64,000 bases of DNA. Origin: Actinoplanes flavus (GTDB lineage Bacteria > Actinomycetota > Actinomycetes > Mycobacteriales > Micromonosporaceae). The notes beneath the pieces are model-generated. The model had not been told where the DNA came from, did no database searches, and saw only the letters and a list, made by a program, of their open reading frames with translations. Each line of letters begins with the position of its first letter. The stretch's first letter is position 1. Shown in pieces: positions 50,483-58,028 of the stretch. Location: positions 175,075-239,074 of the forward strand of contig NZ_JAGFNS010000014.1 in the NCBI RefSeq assembly GCF_017592555.1. The letters run 5' to 3'. The position numbers and the translations under genes are program-made.

Positions 50483-51289
50483 TCAGCCCTTCACGGCGCC
50501 GGCGGACATGCCGGCGACCAGGTTGCGCTGGATGAGCAGGAAGAACACGATCACCGGTACGGAGAAGAGCACCGACGCCGCCATCTGCGCGCCGAAGTCG
50601 GTGCCGGTGTGCGGGTTGGTGAACGAGGCGAGCCAGACCGGCAGCGTGTAGCGGCTCTCGTCCGGCATGAACGTGTAGGCGATCAGGTAGTCGTTCCACG
50701 CCGCGATGAACGCGAAGATGCCGGTGGCGATCACCCCCGGCGCGACCAGCGGGAACAGGACGCTGACCAGGATCCGCCAGGTGCCCGCGCCGTCGATCTG
50801 GGCGGCCTCCTCCACCTCGGCCGGGATGGCGGCGAAGAAGCCGCGCATCACCCAGATCGAGAACGGCAGCACGGTCGCCACGTAGGCCAGGATCAGGGCG
50901 AGGTACGTGCCGAGCAGGTCGAGGCTGTTGAACATGGTAAACAGCGGGATGAGCATGGCGGTGGCCGGAAGCATCTGCACCGCCAGGATCACGACCAGGA
51001 TCGTCCGGCGGCCGGGGAACCGGAACCGGGACAGCGCGGCCGCCGCGAAGATGCCGAGCACGATCGACGCCAGCACGGTCGCCGCAACCACGACGACGCT
51101 GTTGCGCAGGTCGGTCAGGAACTGCGGTTGGGTGACGGCGGCGGTGAAGTTGTCCAGGGTCGGCTGGTGCGGCCAGAAGTGCGGGGTCGGTGTCATCACC
51201 TCGGGGCGCGGTTTGAGGGCGGTGTTGACCATCCAGTAGACCGGGAAGAGCCACACCAGGCAGAACACGGCGGCGACGGCGTTCTTCAC
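50483..51289 (-). CDS. ABC sugar permease (MalG/DasC type)
   Basis: 268 residues from GTG overlapping the previous stop. It has six helices and the EAA motif EEAAQIDGAGTWRILVSVLFPL. It ends QRNLVAGMSAGAVKG. Partner permease and binding protein are upstream. The context (GH20, GlcNAc kinase, RpiR regulator) indicates uptake of chitobiose or GlcNAc. Confidence 0.93.
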   Translation of the reverse strand: MKNAVAAVFCLVWLFPVYWMVNTALKPRPEVMTPTPHFWPHQPTLDNFTAAVTQPQFLTDLRNSVVVVAATVLASIVLGIFAAAALSRFRFPGRRTILVVILAVQMLPATAMLIPLFTMFNSLDLLGTYLALILAYVATVLPFSIWVMRGFFAAIPAEVEEAAQIDGAGTWRILVSVLFPLVAPGVIATGIFAFIAAWNDYLIAYTFMPDESRYTLPVWLASFTNPHTGTDFGAQMAASVLFSVPVIVFFLLIQRNLVAGMSAGAVKG

Positions 51290-52191
51290 AGGTCTTCGCC
51301 CGCTCTCAGGAGGTTGCGGATGTAGACGGCCGTCAGGGCCAGCAGGAGCAGGGTGGTCACCACCGAGACGGCCGCGCCATGACCGACCTGAAAACCGACG
51401 AAAGCCGTCTTGTACGTGTAGACGCCCAGCGTCGACGTGGCGTCTCCCGGGCCGCCCCGGGAGATCAGCCAGATCTGGTTGAACACGTTGTAGTCCCAGA
51501 TCACCGACAGGATGGTCACCAGCAGCAGGGTCGGGCGCAGGAAGGTCAGCGTGACGATCCGGTAGACGGCGAACTCGCTCGCGCCGTCGAGCCGGGCCGC
51601 CTCCTTGTACTCGTGCGGGACCTGGGTCTCGGCCGCGTACAGGGTGAGGGCGATGAACGGCACCGCCTGCCAGACGATCAGCAGCCAGATCGACACGTAG
51701 GCGAGCGCCGGGTCCTGCGCCCAGTTCAGGCTGGTGGTGTCGCCGAAGATCCGGAGCTGGGCGAGCATCCAGTTGGCGACGCCGTACCCGGGCTGGAAGA
51801 GCCAGTTCCAGACCAGGGAGGACGCCACGTTGGGCATCGCCCAGGCGACGATCAGGACGACGGTCACCGTGTAGCGCCATGCCCGCCCGAGGCGGGTCGA
51901 CAGGTGGGAGACACCCATGCCGATCAGTACGCTGCCGGCCACCATCGCCGCGGTGAACAGCACCGTCCGCACGAGCGAGGCCCAGAACGCGCCGCTGCGG
52001 AGCAGGGTGACGTACTGGTCGGCGCCGACGAAGGTGTAGACGCCGGTGAACAGGGTGCGCTGGTTGTAGTCGGTGAACGAGGTGAAGACCAGGAAGCCGA
52101 TCGGTGCGAGCGTCACCACGGCCAGGACCAGGCCCGCCGGGCTGAGCAGCCACAGCGGGGCCAGGTCCCGTCGGTCGAGCCGTGCGGTCAC
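51286..52191 (-). CDS. ABC sugar permease (MalF/DasB type)
   Basis: 301 residues from GTG 52189-52191, overlapping the lipoprotein stop as GTGA. Six helices start with LWLLSPAGLVLAVVTLAPIGF; EAA motif YKEAARLDGASEFAVYRIVTL. It forms a heterodimer with the following permease. Confidence 0.93.
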   Translation of the reverse strand: MTARLDRRDLAPLWLLSPAGLVLAVVTLAPIGFLVFTSFTDYNQRTLFTGVYTFVGADQYVTLLRSGAFWASLVRTVLFTAAMVAGSVLIGMGVSHLSTRLGRAWRYTVTVVLIVAWAMPNVASSLVWNWLFQPGYGVANWMLAQLRIFGDTTSLNWAQDPALAYVSIWLLIVWQAVPFIALTLYAAETQVPHEYKEAARLDGASEFAVYRIVTLTFLRPTLLLVTILSVIWDYNVFNQIWLISRGGPGDATSTLGVYTYKTAFVGFQVGHGAAVSVVTTLLLLALTAVYIRNLLRAGEDL

Positions 52192-53507
52192 TGCCCGGCG
52201 GCCAGGGTGGATGCGAGGTGGGCGTCGAACTCCTTGCCGGCGGCCTCGGGTGTCTTGGCGCCGGAGGCGACGGCGGAGAAGACCTGGTTGATGCTCTTGT
52301 CGCCCTCGATGGTGGGCCACTGCGCGGCGGCCGGGGTGGCCTTGGAGGACAGGGCGCCGGCGAAGAAGCCCTGCTGCTGCTCGGTGAGTCCCTTGGCCTG
52401 GGCGGCCTGGATGCCCTCGGTGCTGTTCGGGATCCAGCCGTCGGCGCCGAAGACGAACTCGTCCTGCACGGCCGGGCTCGCGGCGATCTTCACCCATTGC
52501 AGGGCCAGGTCGTGGGCGTCGCTCTTGGCGGCGATGCCCCAGTCGGAGCCGCCGAGCATGACCGGCTGGGTCTTGCCGGAGGTGCCGGGGAACGGGAAGG
52601 TGCCGATGTCCTCGCTCCTGATGGCCGGGTTGGCCTTCTGGATCAGGCCGATCGAGCCGCTGGTGGCCAGGATGGCGGAGGTCTTGCCGTCGGCGAACAG
52701 CTGCGTCTGGTCGGGCGTGATGGTGTCCAGGGTCCGGGACGCGGGCGTGGAGTAGGTGTTCTGGAAGGTCGTGAACTCGGTGAGGCCCTTCTGCCCGGCC
52801 GGGGTGGAGAAGCCGCCCTTCCAGGCGCCGCCCTCGTTGGTGGCGATCTCACCGCCCGCGTCCCAGAGGAACTGCAGGCCGGCGAACCAGTACTGGCCGG
52901 GCAGGTAGAACGGGGCGAAGTCGGCGGCCGGGTTCCCGGATTTGATCTTGTCGAGGGCGTCGGTCAGTTCGGCGTACGTCTTCGGCGCGGCCGTGACCCC
53001 GGCGGCGGCCCACGTCTTCTTGTGGTAGATGACCGCCCGCGCCCCGGCGAAGCCGGGGGCCGCGTAGAGCGCGCCGTCGACCGTGGCCGGATCCTCCAGA
53101 CCGGCCAGCCAGGTCCGGCCCTGCTTGAGATCATTCCGGTACGGGGTGAGGTCGAGCAGTCCCCCGTTGGCCGCGAAGCCGGGCACCTGGGTGTTGCCGA
53201 GGTCGAGGATGTCCGGGGTGCTCGTGGTGGACAACGCCGTACTGATCTTGGTGGTGATGCCCTCCCACTGCTGGACCTGGAGGTCCACCGACGCCCCCGT
53301 GGCCTCGGTGAACTTCTTGTTGATCGCCTGGAGGGTGGCGTCGGTGTAGTCACCGTCCATCACCCACACGGTGATCGTCTTGCCCTCGCCGCGGACGGCC
53401 GGGACTGCCTGCGGCGATCCGTCCCCGCCGTTGGACCCGCCACCACCGGAACAGGCGGCCAGACTCAGCACGGTGGCAACGGCGACGGCGATCCTTCTCT
53501 GTGACAT
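52188..53507 (-). CDS. ABC sugar-binding lipoprotein (chitobiose/GlcNAc type)
   Basis: 439 residues. Signal with lipobox VLSLAAC followed by a Gly/Ser linker; CUT1 substrate-binding fold. The pairing with GH20, NagK-like kinase and RpiR regulator parallels Das/Ngc systems of Streptomyces, so the ligand is probably chitobiose or GlcNAc (inference). No ATPase gene is present; the shared MsiK ATPase would be needed. Confidence 0.92.
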   Translation of the reverse strand: MSQRRIAVAVATVLSLAACSGGGGSNGGDGSPQAVPAVRGEGKTITVWVMDGDYTDATLQAINKKFTEATGASVDLQVQQWEGITTKISTALSTTSTPDILDLGNTQVPGFAANGGLLDLTPYRNDLKQGRTWLAGLEDPATVDGALYAAPGFAGARAVIYHKKTWAAAGVTAAPKTYAELTDALDKIKSGNPAADFAPFYLPGQYWFAGLQFLWDAGGEIATNEGGAWKGGFSTPAGQKGLTEFTTFQNTYSTPASRTLDTITPDQTQLFADGKTSAILATSGSIGLIQKANPAIRSEDIGTFPFPGTSGKTQPVMLGGSDWGIAAKSDAHDLALQWVKIAASPAVQDEFVFGADGWIPNSTEGIQAAQAKGLTEQQQGFFAGALSSKATPAAAQWPTIEGDKSINQVFSAVASGAKTPEAAGKEFDAHLASTLAAGQ

Positions 53508-53519
53508 GTGCGCTCCTCA

Positions 53520-54443
53520 TCAGGGGTTCGGCCGGCGCGGCCGCCGTCGCGTGGGCGACTTCTCGGGAAGGCGGTGGGCCTCGACCGCGCGGACGGTGAG
53601 TTCGAGGGCTTCGGCGGTGCGCTCGTAGGTGCGCTGGGCGACCGCCACGTAGATCAGGTCGAGGATCAGCAGCTGGGAGTGCACCGAGGAGAGGGCCGCC
53701 AGACGGAAGGTGGTCTCCTGCACGACCGTGGCGAAGACGACGTCGGCCACCTCGGCCAGTGGCGAGCGGCTGAAGCTGGTGACGGCCACAGTGAGCGCGC
53801 CGTGGTCGGCGGCCTCGGCCAGGGTCTCGATCACCTCCCGGGTGCGGCCGGAGTGCGACAGCCCGATCGCCACGTCACCGGGCCCCAGCAGGGCGGCGTT
53901 GGTGAGCGCGGTGTGCGAGTCGGTGCGGTGCCACACCGGGACCCGGATGCGCTCCAGCCGGAACGCCATCTCGCGCGCCGACGTGCCGCTGCTGCCCAGG
54001 CCGAAGATCTCCACCCGGCCGGCGCCGGCGATGGCGCCCGCGACCCGCTCGACGGCGGCCACGTCGATGCCGGCGGCGGTGTCCTGGATCGCCCGGGTGT
54101 CGGCCGCGGTGACCACGCCGAGCACGTCGGTGAGCGCGTCGCCGGGGGCGATGTCGCCGCTGATGTCGGTGTCCCACCGGGCCTGCTCGGCCCGGCCGGT
54201 CTCGGTGGCGACGGCCACGCGCAGGTTGGCGTAGCCACGGAACCCGAGCGTCCGGCTGAACCTGGTCACCGTCGCCGTCGAGGTCCCGGAACGCTCGGCC
54301 AGGTCGACGATGCTCAGATGGGCGGCCGTCTCCGGGTCGGCCAGGATCGTCTCGGCGATCCGGGCGAGCGCCTCGGGCATGCCGGGCCCCTCGATGCGCA
54401 GTCGTCCGAGCAGTCCGCCGCTCTCACCCGTCACGTCGGTCAT
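53520..54443 (-). CDS. RpiR/MurR-family regulator with SIS domain
   Basis: 307 residues from ATG 54441-54443; ATG 54452 (MKRM...) is an alternative lying inside the palindrome. The N-terminal helix-turn-helix is LSIVDLAERSGTSTATVTRF. The SIS domain (GLGSSGTSAREMAFRLERI, GLSHSGRTREVIETL) binds phosphosugars, presumably GlcNAc-6-P. It divides the importer operon from the divergent kinase gene and likely controls both. Confidence 0.9.
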   Translation of the reverse strand: MTDVTGESGGLLGRLRIEGPGMPEALARIAETILADPETAAHLSIVDLAERSGTSTATVTRFSRTLGFRGYANLRVAVATETGRAEQARWDTDISGDIAPGDALTDVLGVVTAADTRAIQDTAAGIDVAAVERVAGAIAGAGRVEIFGLGSSGTSAREMAFRLERIRVPVWHRTDSHTALTNAALLGPGDVAIGLSHSGRTREVIETLAEAADHGALTVAVTSFSRSPLAEVADVVFATVVQETTFRLAALSSVHSQLLILDLIYVAVAQRTYERTAEALELTVRAVEAHRLPEKSPTRRRPRRPNP

Positions 54444-54445
54444 CC

Positions 54446-54474
54446 TTTTCATCGATTGCTGTTGCCGATGAAAA
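54446..54474. promoter_or_regulatory. RpiR operator palindrome
   Basis: TTTTCATCG (54446-54454) and CGATGAAAA (54466-54474) form a perfect 9-bp inverted repeat around 11 bases, overlapping the RpiR start region. CTGTTGCC also occurs at 54459-54466 and 54504-54511, and CAACA/TGTTG is inverted at 54498-54509 near the kinase promoter. Confidence 0.65.
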
Positions 54475-54529
54475 TTACGACCACCGCGAGGGCTAGTCAA
54501 CAACTGTTGCCTATGTTTCGATTTCCACC

Positions 54530-55423
54530 ATGGAGCTGGTGGCCGGGGTCGACGCGGGCGGCACGTCGTCGCGCGCCGTGGTCGCCACCGTCCGCGGCGA
54601 GATCGTCGGGCGCGGGCTGGCCGGACCCGGCAACCCGCTGGCCCACGGGCCGGAACGGGCCGCCGCCGAGGTCGCCGCCGCCGTCCGGCAAGCGCTCGGC
54701 GGGCACTCCCCCACCCTCGTCCGGGCCGCCACGCTCGGCATCGCGGGACCCGCCGCGGCCTGCGCGTTCGGGGCGGCGCTCGGCGTCGGCGGGCCGGTCA
54801 CCGTGGTCGGCGACGCGGTCACCGCGTTCGCCTCCGGCACACCCGCGGCGGGCGGGGCGGTGCTCATCGCGGGGACCGGCGCGATCGCCGCCGCGGTCCA
54901 GGACGATCAGGTGGTACGGACCAGCGACGGCCTCGGCTGGCTGCTCGGTGACGAGGGATCCGGGCGGTGGCTCGGGCTGCGGGCGGTCCGTGTCGCCGTC
55001 CGGAACTGGGACACGCCGTTCGCCGCGCGGATCGCCGAGCGGGCCGGGGTGGGGAGCGCCGACGCCATGGTCTACTGGGCGCAGGCGCTGCCGCTCGCCG
55101 AGATCGGCGACCTGGCCCCGGTGGTGTGCGCCGCCGCCCGCGACGCCGACCCGCACGCCACGGCCATCGTCGGAGAAGCCGTCGACTGCCTCGTGCGCAC
55201 CCTCGACGACCTGGCCGAACCGGGGCCCGTCGTGCTCGCGGGCGGGCTGCTGGCGACCGGCACACCCGTACGCGAAGGGGTCTTGACGGTCCTGACCGAA
55301 CGCGGCCTGAGGCCGCGGACGAGTCGGGACCCGGCAGCCGGAGCGGCGTGGCTGGCCGCCCGGCCACTCAGCCCCCTGACTCCGGCCGACCTGCACCGTG
55401 CCATGCTCGGCGGTGTCGCATAG
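54530..55423 (+). CDS. nagK: N-acetylglucosamine kinase (BadF/BadG/BcrA type)
   Basis: 297 residues. ASKHA-fold ATPase with phosphate-1 loop GVDAGGTSSRA, phosphate-2 GTGAIAAAV, GDEGSGRWLG typical of GlcNAc kinases, and adenosine motif VVLAGGLLATG. It would phosphorylate GlcNAc released by GH20. Divergent from the RpiR gene. A MurG-like gene follows after 13 bases. Confidence 0.9.
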   Translation: MELVAGVDAGGTSSRAVVATVRGEIVGRGLAGPGNPLAHGPERAAAEVAAAVRQALGGHSPTLVRAATLGIAGPAAACAFGAALGVGGPVTVVGDAVTAFASGTPAAGGAVLIAGTGAIAAAVQDDQVVRTSDGLGWLLGDEGSGRWLGLRAVRVAVRNWDTPFAARIAERAGVGSADAMVYWAQALPLAEIGDLAPVVCAAARDADPHATAIVGEAVDCLVRTLDDLAEPGPVVLAGGLLATGTPVREGVLTVLTERGLRPRTSRDPAAGAAWLAARPLSPLTPADLHRAMLGGVA

Positions 55424-55436
55424 GGTAGGCGGCCTG

Positions 55437-56612
55437 ATGTCTCTCTACAGCACCCAGCGCCTGCAGCGGTTCCGCATGATCGTCACCGGGGGTGGCACCG
55501 GCGGGCACACCTACCCTGCCCTCACCACGGTCGACACCCTCCAGGCCCGCCTCTCCGAAACCGGCACCGCACCCGAGCTGCTCTGGGTCGGGGTCGCCGA
55601 CGGCCTCGAAGCCAGGATCGCGGAGCGTAACGGGATCCCCTTCAGAGCGGTCACCACCGGCAAACTGCGGCGCTCACCGAACCCGCGCGAGCTGGCCCGC
55701 AACATCGTCGACGCGTTCCGGATCCCGCTCGGCATCCTCCAGGCGATGGTCACCGTCGCCCGCACCCGGCCGGCCGTCGTGTTCAGCACCGGCGGGTACG
55801 TGTCGGTCCCGATCGGGCTCGCGGCGTGGTGCCTGCGGGTGCCCTACCTCATGCACGAGCAGACCCTCGCCGTCGGCCTGGCCAACCGGATCCTGGCCCG
55901 GTTCGCCAACCGGATCCTGCTCAGCCACGAGGCGTCGCTCGACCACCTGCCGGAGAGCGCCCGGCGGCGGGCCGTCGTCACCGGCAACCCGGTGCGCTCG
56001 GCCATGCTCCAGGGCGATCCGGCGAAGGGCCTCGCGGCGTACGGGCTCGACCCGGCCCTGCCGGTCGTGCTCGTCACCGGCGGCGCGACCGGCGCCCAGC
56101 AGGTCAACCGCATGCTCACCGGCGCGCTGGCCGACCTGCTGCCGCACTGCCAGATCGTGCACCAGTGCGGCGGTCACGGGTTCGCGGAGATGCAGGAGGT
56201 CGCCCGGCAGCTGCCGCCGCACCTCGCGCAGCGCTACCGGCTCGTCGAGTTCATCCACGAGGAACTGCCCGACGTGATCGCCGCCGCGACCGTGGTGGTG
56301 GCCCGCAGCGGCGCCGGGACGGTCGCCGAACTCACCGCCCTCGGCAAGGTCTGCGTGCTCATCCCCTACCCGCACTCGGCCGGGGACGAGCAGCGCATCA
56401 CCGCCCGGCACCTGGCCGCACAGGGCGCCGCCGTCATGCTCGACGGCGAATCGGCCGTGCCGCAGCGGCTGCACGCCGAGGTCGTCGGGCTGCTCGCCGA
56501 CCCGCGGCAGCGGGCCGCCATGGCTCAGGCCGCCGCGGCACACGGACGGCCGGGCGCCGCCCAGCACGTGGTCACCGAGATCCTCACCGTGGCCGCCCAG
56601 GAAGGCCGCTGA
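55437..56612 (+). CDS. MurG-like UDP-GlcNAc glycosyltransferase (GT28)
   Basis: 391 residues from ATG 55437. The N-terminal GGGTGGHTYPALTTV, HEQTLAVGLANR, GGATGAQQVNR, RSGAGTVAELTALGK and PYPHSAGDEQ...TARHLA match MurG, which adds GlcNAc to lipid I in peptidoglycan synthesis. It lies outside a division-wall cluster and right after a GlcNAc kinase, so it is probably a paralogue. It may glycosylate a lipid or secondary metabolite, or be a spare MurG. Confidence 0.85.
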   Translation: MSLYSTQRLQRFRMIVTGGGTGGHTYPALTTVDTLQARLSETGTAPELLWVGVADGLEARIAERNGIPFRAVTTGKLRRSPNPRELARNIVDAFRIPLGILQAMVTVARTRPAVVFSTGGYVSVPIGLAAWCLRVPYLMHEQTLAVGLANRILARFANRILLSHEASLDHLPESARRRAVVTGNPVRSAMLQGDPAKGLAAYGLDPALPVVLVTGGATGAQQVNRMLTGALADLLPHCQIVHQCGGHGFAEMQEVARQLPPHLAQRYRLVEFIHEELPDVIAAATVVVARSGAGTVAELTALGKVCVLIPYPHSAGDEQRITARHLAAQGAAVMLDGESAVPQRLHAEVVGLLADPRQRAAMAQAAAAHGRPGAAQHVVTEILTVAAQEGR

Positions 56613-56745
56613 TCGTGACCCCACCGACCTGGCTGCCCGATGGACCGCCGGCCTGGTCGATGCGGCAGCCGCCGAAACGTGATTGCGGGGAGACACCGCC
56701 GAGCGTGGGCCGGACAGTCATCCGGTCCACGCCTGCAACACCTTC

Positions 56746-57114
56746 TCAGTGGTCCTGGCAATAGTTGCCATACCGGTCGTAGCAGCGGTCGCCATAACGG
56801 TGGCCGTACTTGTCGCCGTAGCGGTGGCGATACTTGTCGCCGTAACGGTGGCCGTACCGATCGCCGTAGCGGTGGCCGTACTTGTCACCGTGCCGATGGT
56901 CGTACCTGTCGCCGTAACGGTGGCCGTATCTGTCGCCGTAGCGGTGGTCGCAGCGGTAGCCGTACTGCGTGTACCAGCACGGCCACGAAGCCGAAACCGA
57001 CACTTCCGCCTGTCCGGTTCGTCCGGCGGGTTCTGCCGAGGCCGCCGCCGGCAGCATGCTCCCGCCGACCACCACCGCCAGTGCGGTGACACAGATGCGC
57101 GCGATCCGATTCAT
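56746..57114 (-). CDS. Secreted His/Tyr/Asp-rich octapeptide-repeat protein
   Basis: 122 residues from ATG 57112-57114, with AGGAGG ten bases upstream. A Sec signal (MNRIARICVTALAVVVGGSM...AAASA) leaves a ~92-residue mature protein. A short linker leads to CWYTQYGYRC. Then come six and a partial copy of HRYGD(R/K)Y(G/D/R), closed by CYDRYGNYC. Two cysteines on each side of the repeat suggest disulfide caps. The regular His/Asp/Tyr spacing suggests metal binding or an adhesive fibre. I know no named family. Confidence 0.8.
   Translation of the reverse strand: MNRIARICVTALAVVVGGSMLPAAASAEPAGRTGQAEVSVSASWPCWYTQYGYRCDHRYGDRYGHRYGDRYDHRHGDKYGHRYGDRYGHRYGDKYRHRYGDKYGHRYGDRCYDRYGNYCQDH
56785..56946 (-). 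repeat. 24-bp tandem repeat coding HRYGD(K/R)YG
   Basis: Six full 24-base units plus an 18-base partial unit code for the octapeptide. On the + strand the core reads GCCGTA(G/C)CGGTGGCCGTA with third-base and Lys/Arg changes. Units are nearly identical at the DNA level, so the copy number may vary by slippage. Confidence 0.9.
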
Positions 57115-57494
57115 GGAATCATCCCTCCTCTCGCCCATCTCCCGACCTACCGCACTGAACCGACCTTTGCATCGAGTTTCCGGAAATCGGATCGGCCGAT
57201 CTTCGAACCGGGGCCCTCTCTTGCTGGATTCCGATTACGGTCGCGCATGTTTGGAGCCTGAACAGCTGATTCTGTGTACTCCTACCGATTCGGCCAGGAC
57301 GATCCGCCCGTCCCGTTATCGCCCGCGAAACACATTTGAACTCCACCGGCGGCGCGGGGTTGTTTTCAAGATCGGTGTCTCGGGCGGGTGCAGGCCGTGC
57401 TGTCGCCCCGGGAGGCGGGGTTGGCCGCCGGCTGAGTGAGCCGCTCACGGACGAGACCGTTGGGGTACGGCTGAACGCGGCCTAATGTTGCGGC
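57115..57494. other. 380-base gap between repeat-protein and GNAT genes
   Basis: It should hold the divergent promoters of the two genes. It is less GC-rich around 57230-57370 than its surroundings. I see no RNA gene and no long palindrome; the open frames inside are of shadow composition. Confidence 0.5.
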
Positions 57495-58022
57495 GTGCCT
57501 GGATCATCGTTGACCGCCGTCGTCCGTCCCGCCGTCGAGGCCGATGTGCCCCGCATCGCCGCGATCTGCTCCAACGGGTATCGGGACGCCTACCGTGAGC
57601 TGCTGCCCGAGGGTTACATCGAGCGCAGTGTCGTCGAGTTCTACAGCGAGGCGCGGGTCGCCAAGGAGATCGCGCCCGCGCCGCCGGGGTGGTTCGGTTA
57701 TCAGGTCGTCGAGGAGGACGGCCTGGTGCTCGGTGCGGCCGGCGGCGGGATGACCGGGCCGGCCGCGGGTGAGCTGTCCCGGGTCTATCTGGACAGCTCG
57801 GCGCGCGACGGCGGGCTGGACACGCTGCTGATGGACCGGATCACCGAGCAGATCCGGGCGGCGGGCGGCACCGAGCTGTGGGTCTCGGTGTTCCTCGGGG
57901 ACCGGGCCGGGATCGGGTTCTACCGGGCTCGTGGCTTCCAGCCGGTGGACACCGTGCGGGCCGCCCTGTCCCGGGTCGACGACCACATCTCCAGCCTGCG
58001 GATGTGCCGCGGGCTGGAGTGA
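57495..58022 (+). CDS. GNAT-family N-acetyltransferase
   Basis: 175 residues, GTG start. GNAT fold with VVRPAVEADVPRIAAICSNGYRDAY at the N-terminus, acetyl-CoA-binding region around LSRVYLDSSARDGGLDTLLMD (the usual R/Q-x-x-G-x-G/A loop is degenerate: SARDGGL) and C-terminal VFLGDRAGIGFYRARGFQPV. The acceptor is unknown. It converges on the PBP gene with a 6-base gap. Confidence 0.85.
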   Translation: MPGSSLTAVVRPAVEADVPRIAAICSNGYRDAYRELLPEGYIERSVVEFYSEARVAKEIAPAPPGWFGYQVVEEDGLVLGAAGGGMTGPAAGELSRVYLDSSARDGGLDTLLMDRITEQIRAAGGTELWVSVFLGDRAGIGFYRARGFQPVDTVRAALSRVDDHISSLRMCRGLE

Positions 58023-58028
58023 GGCGGG

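Noticed and set aside
56785..56946. CRISPR or intergenic satellite
   Set aside because: The period is 24 bases, without spacers, and lies within a frame having a signal peptide and a good ribosome binding site.
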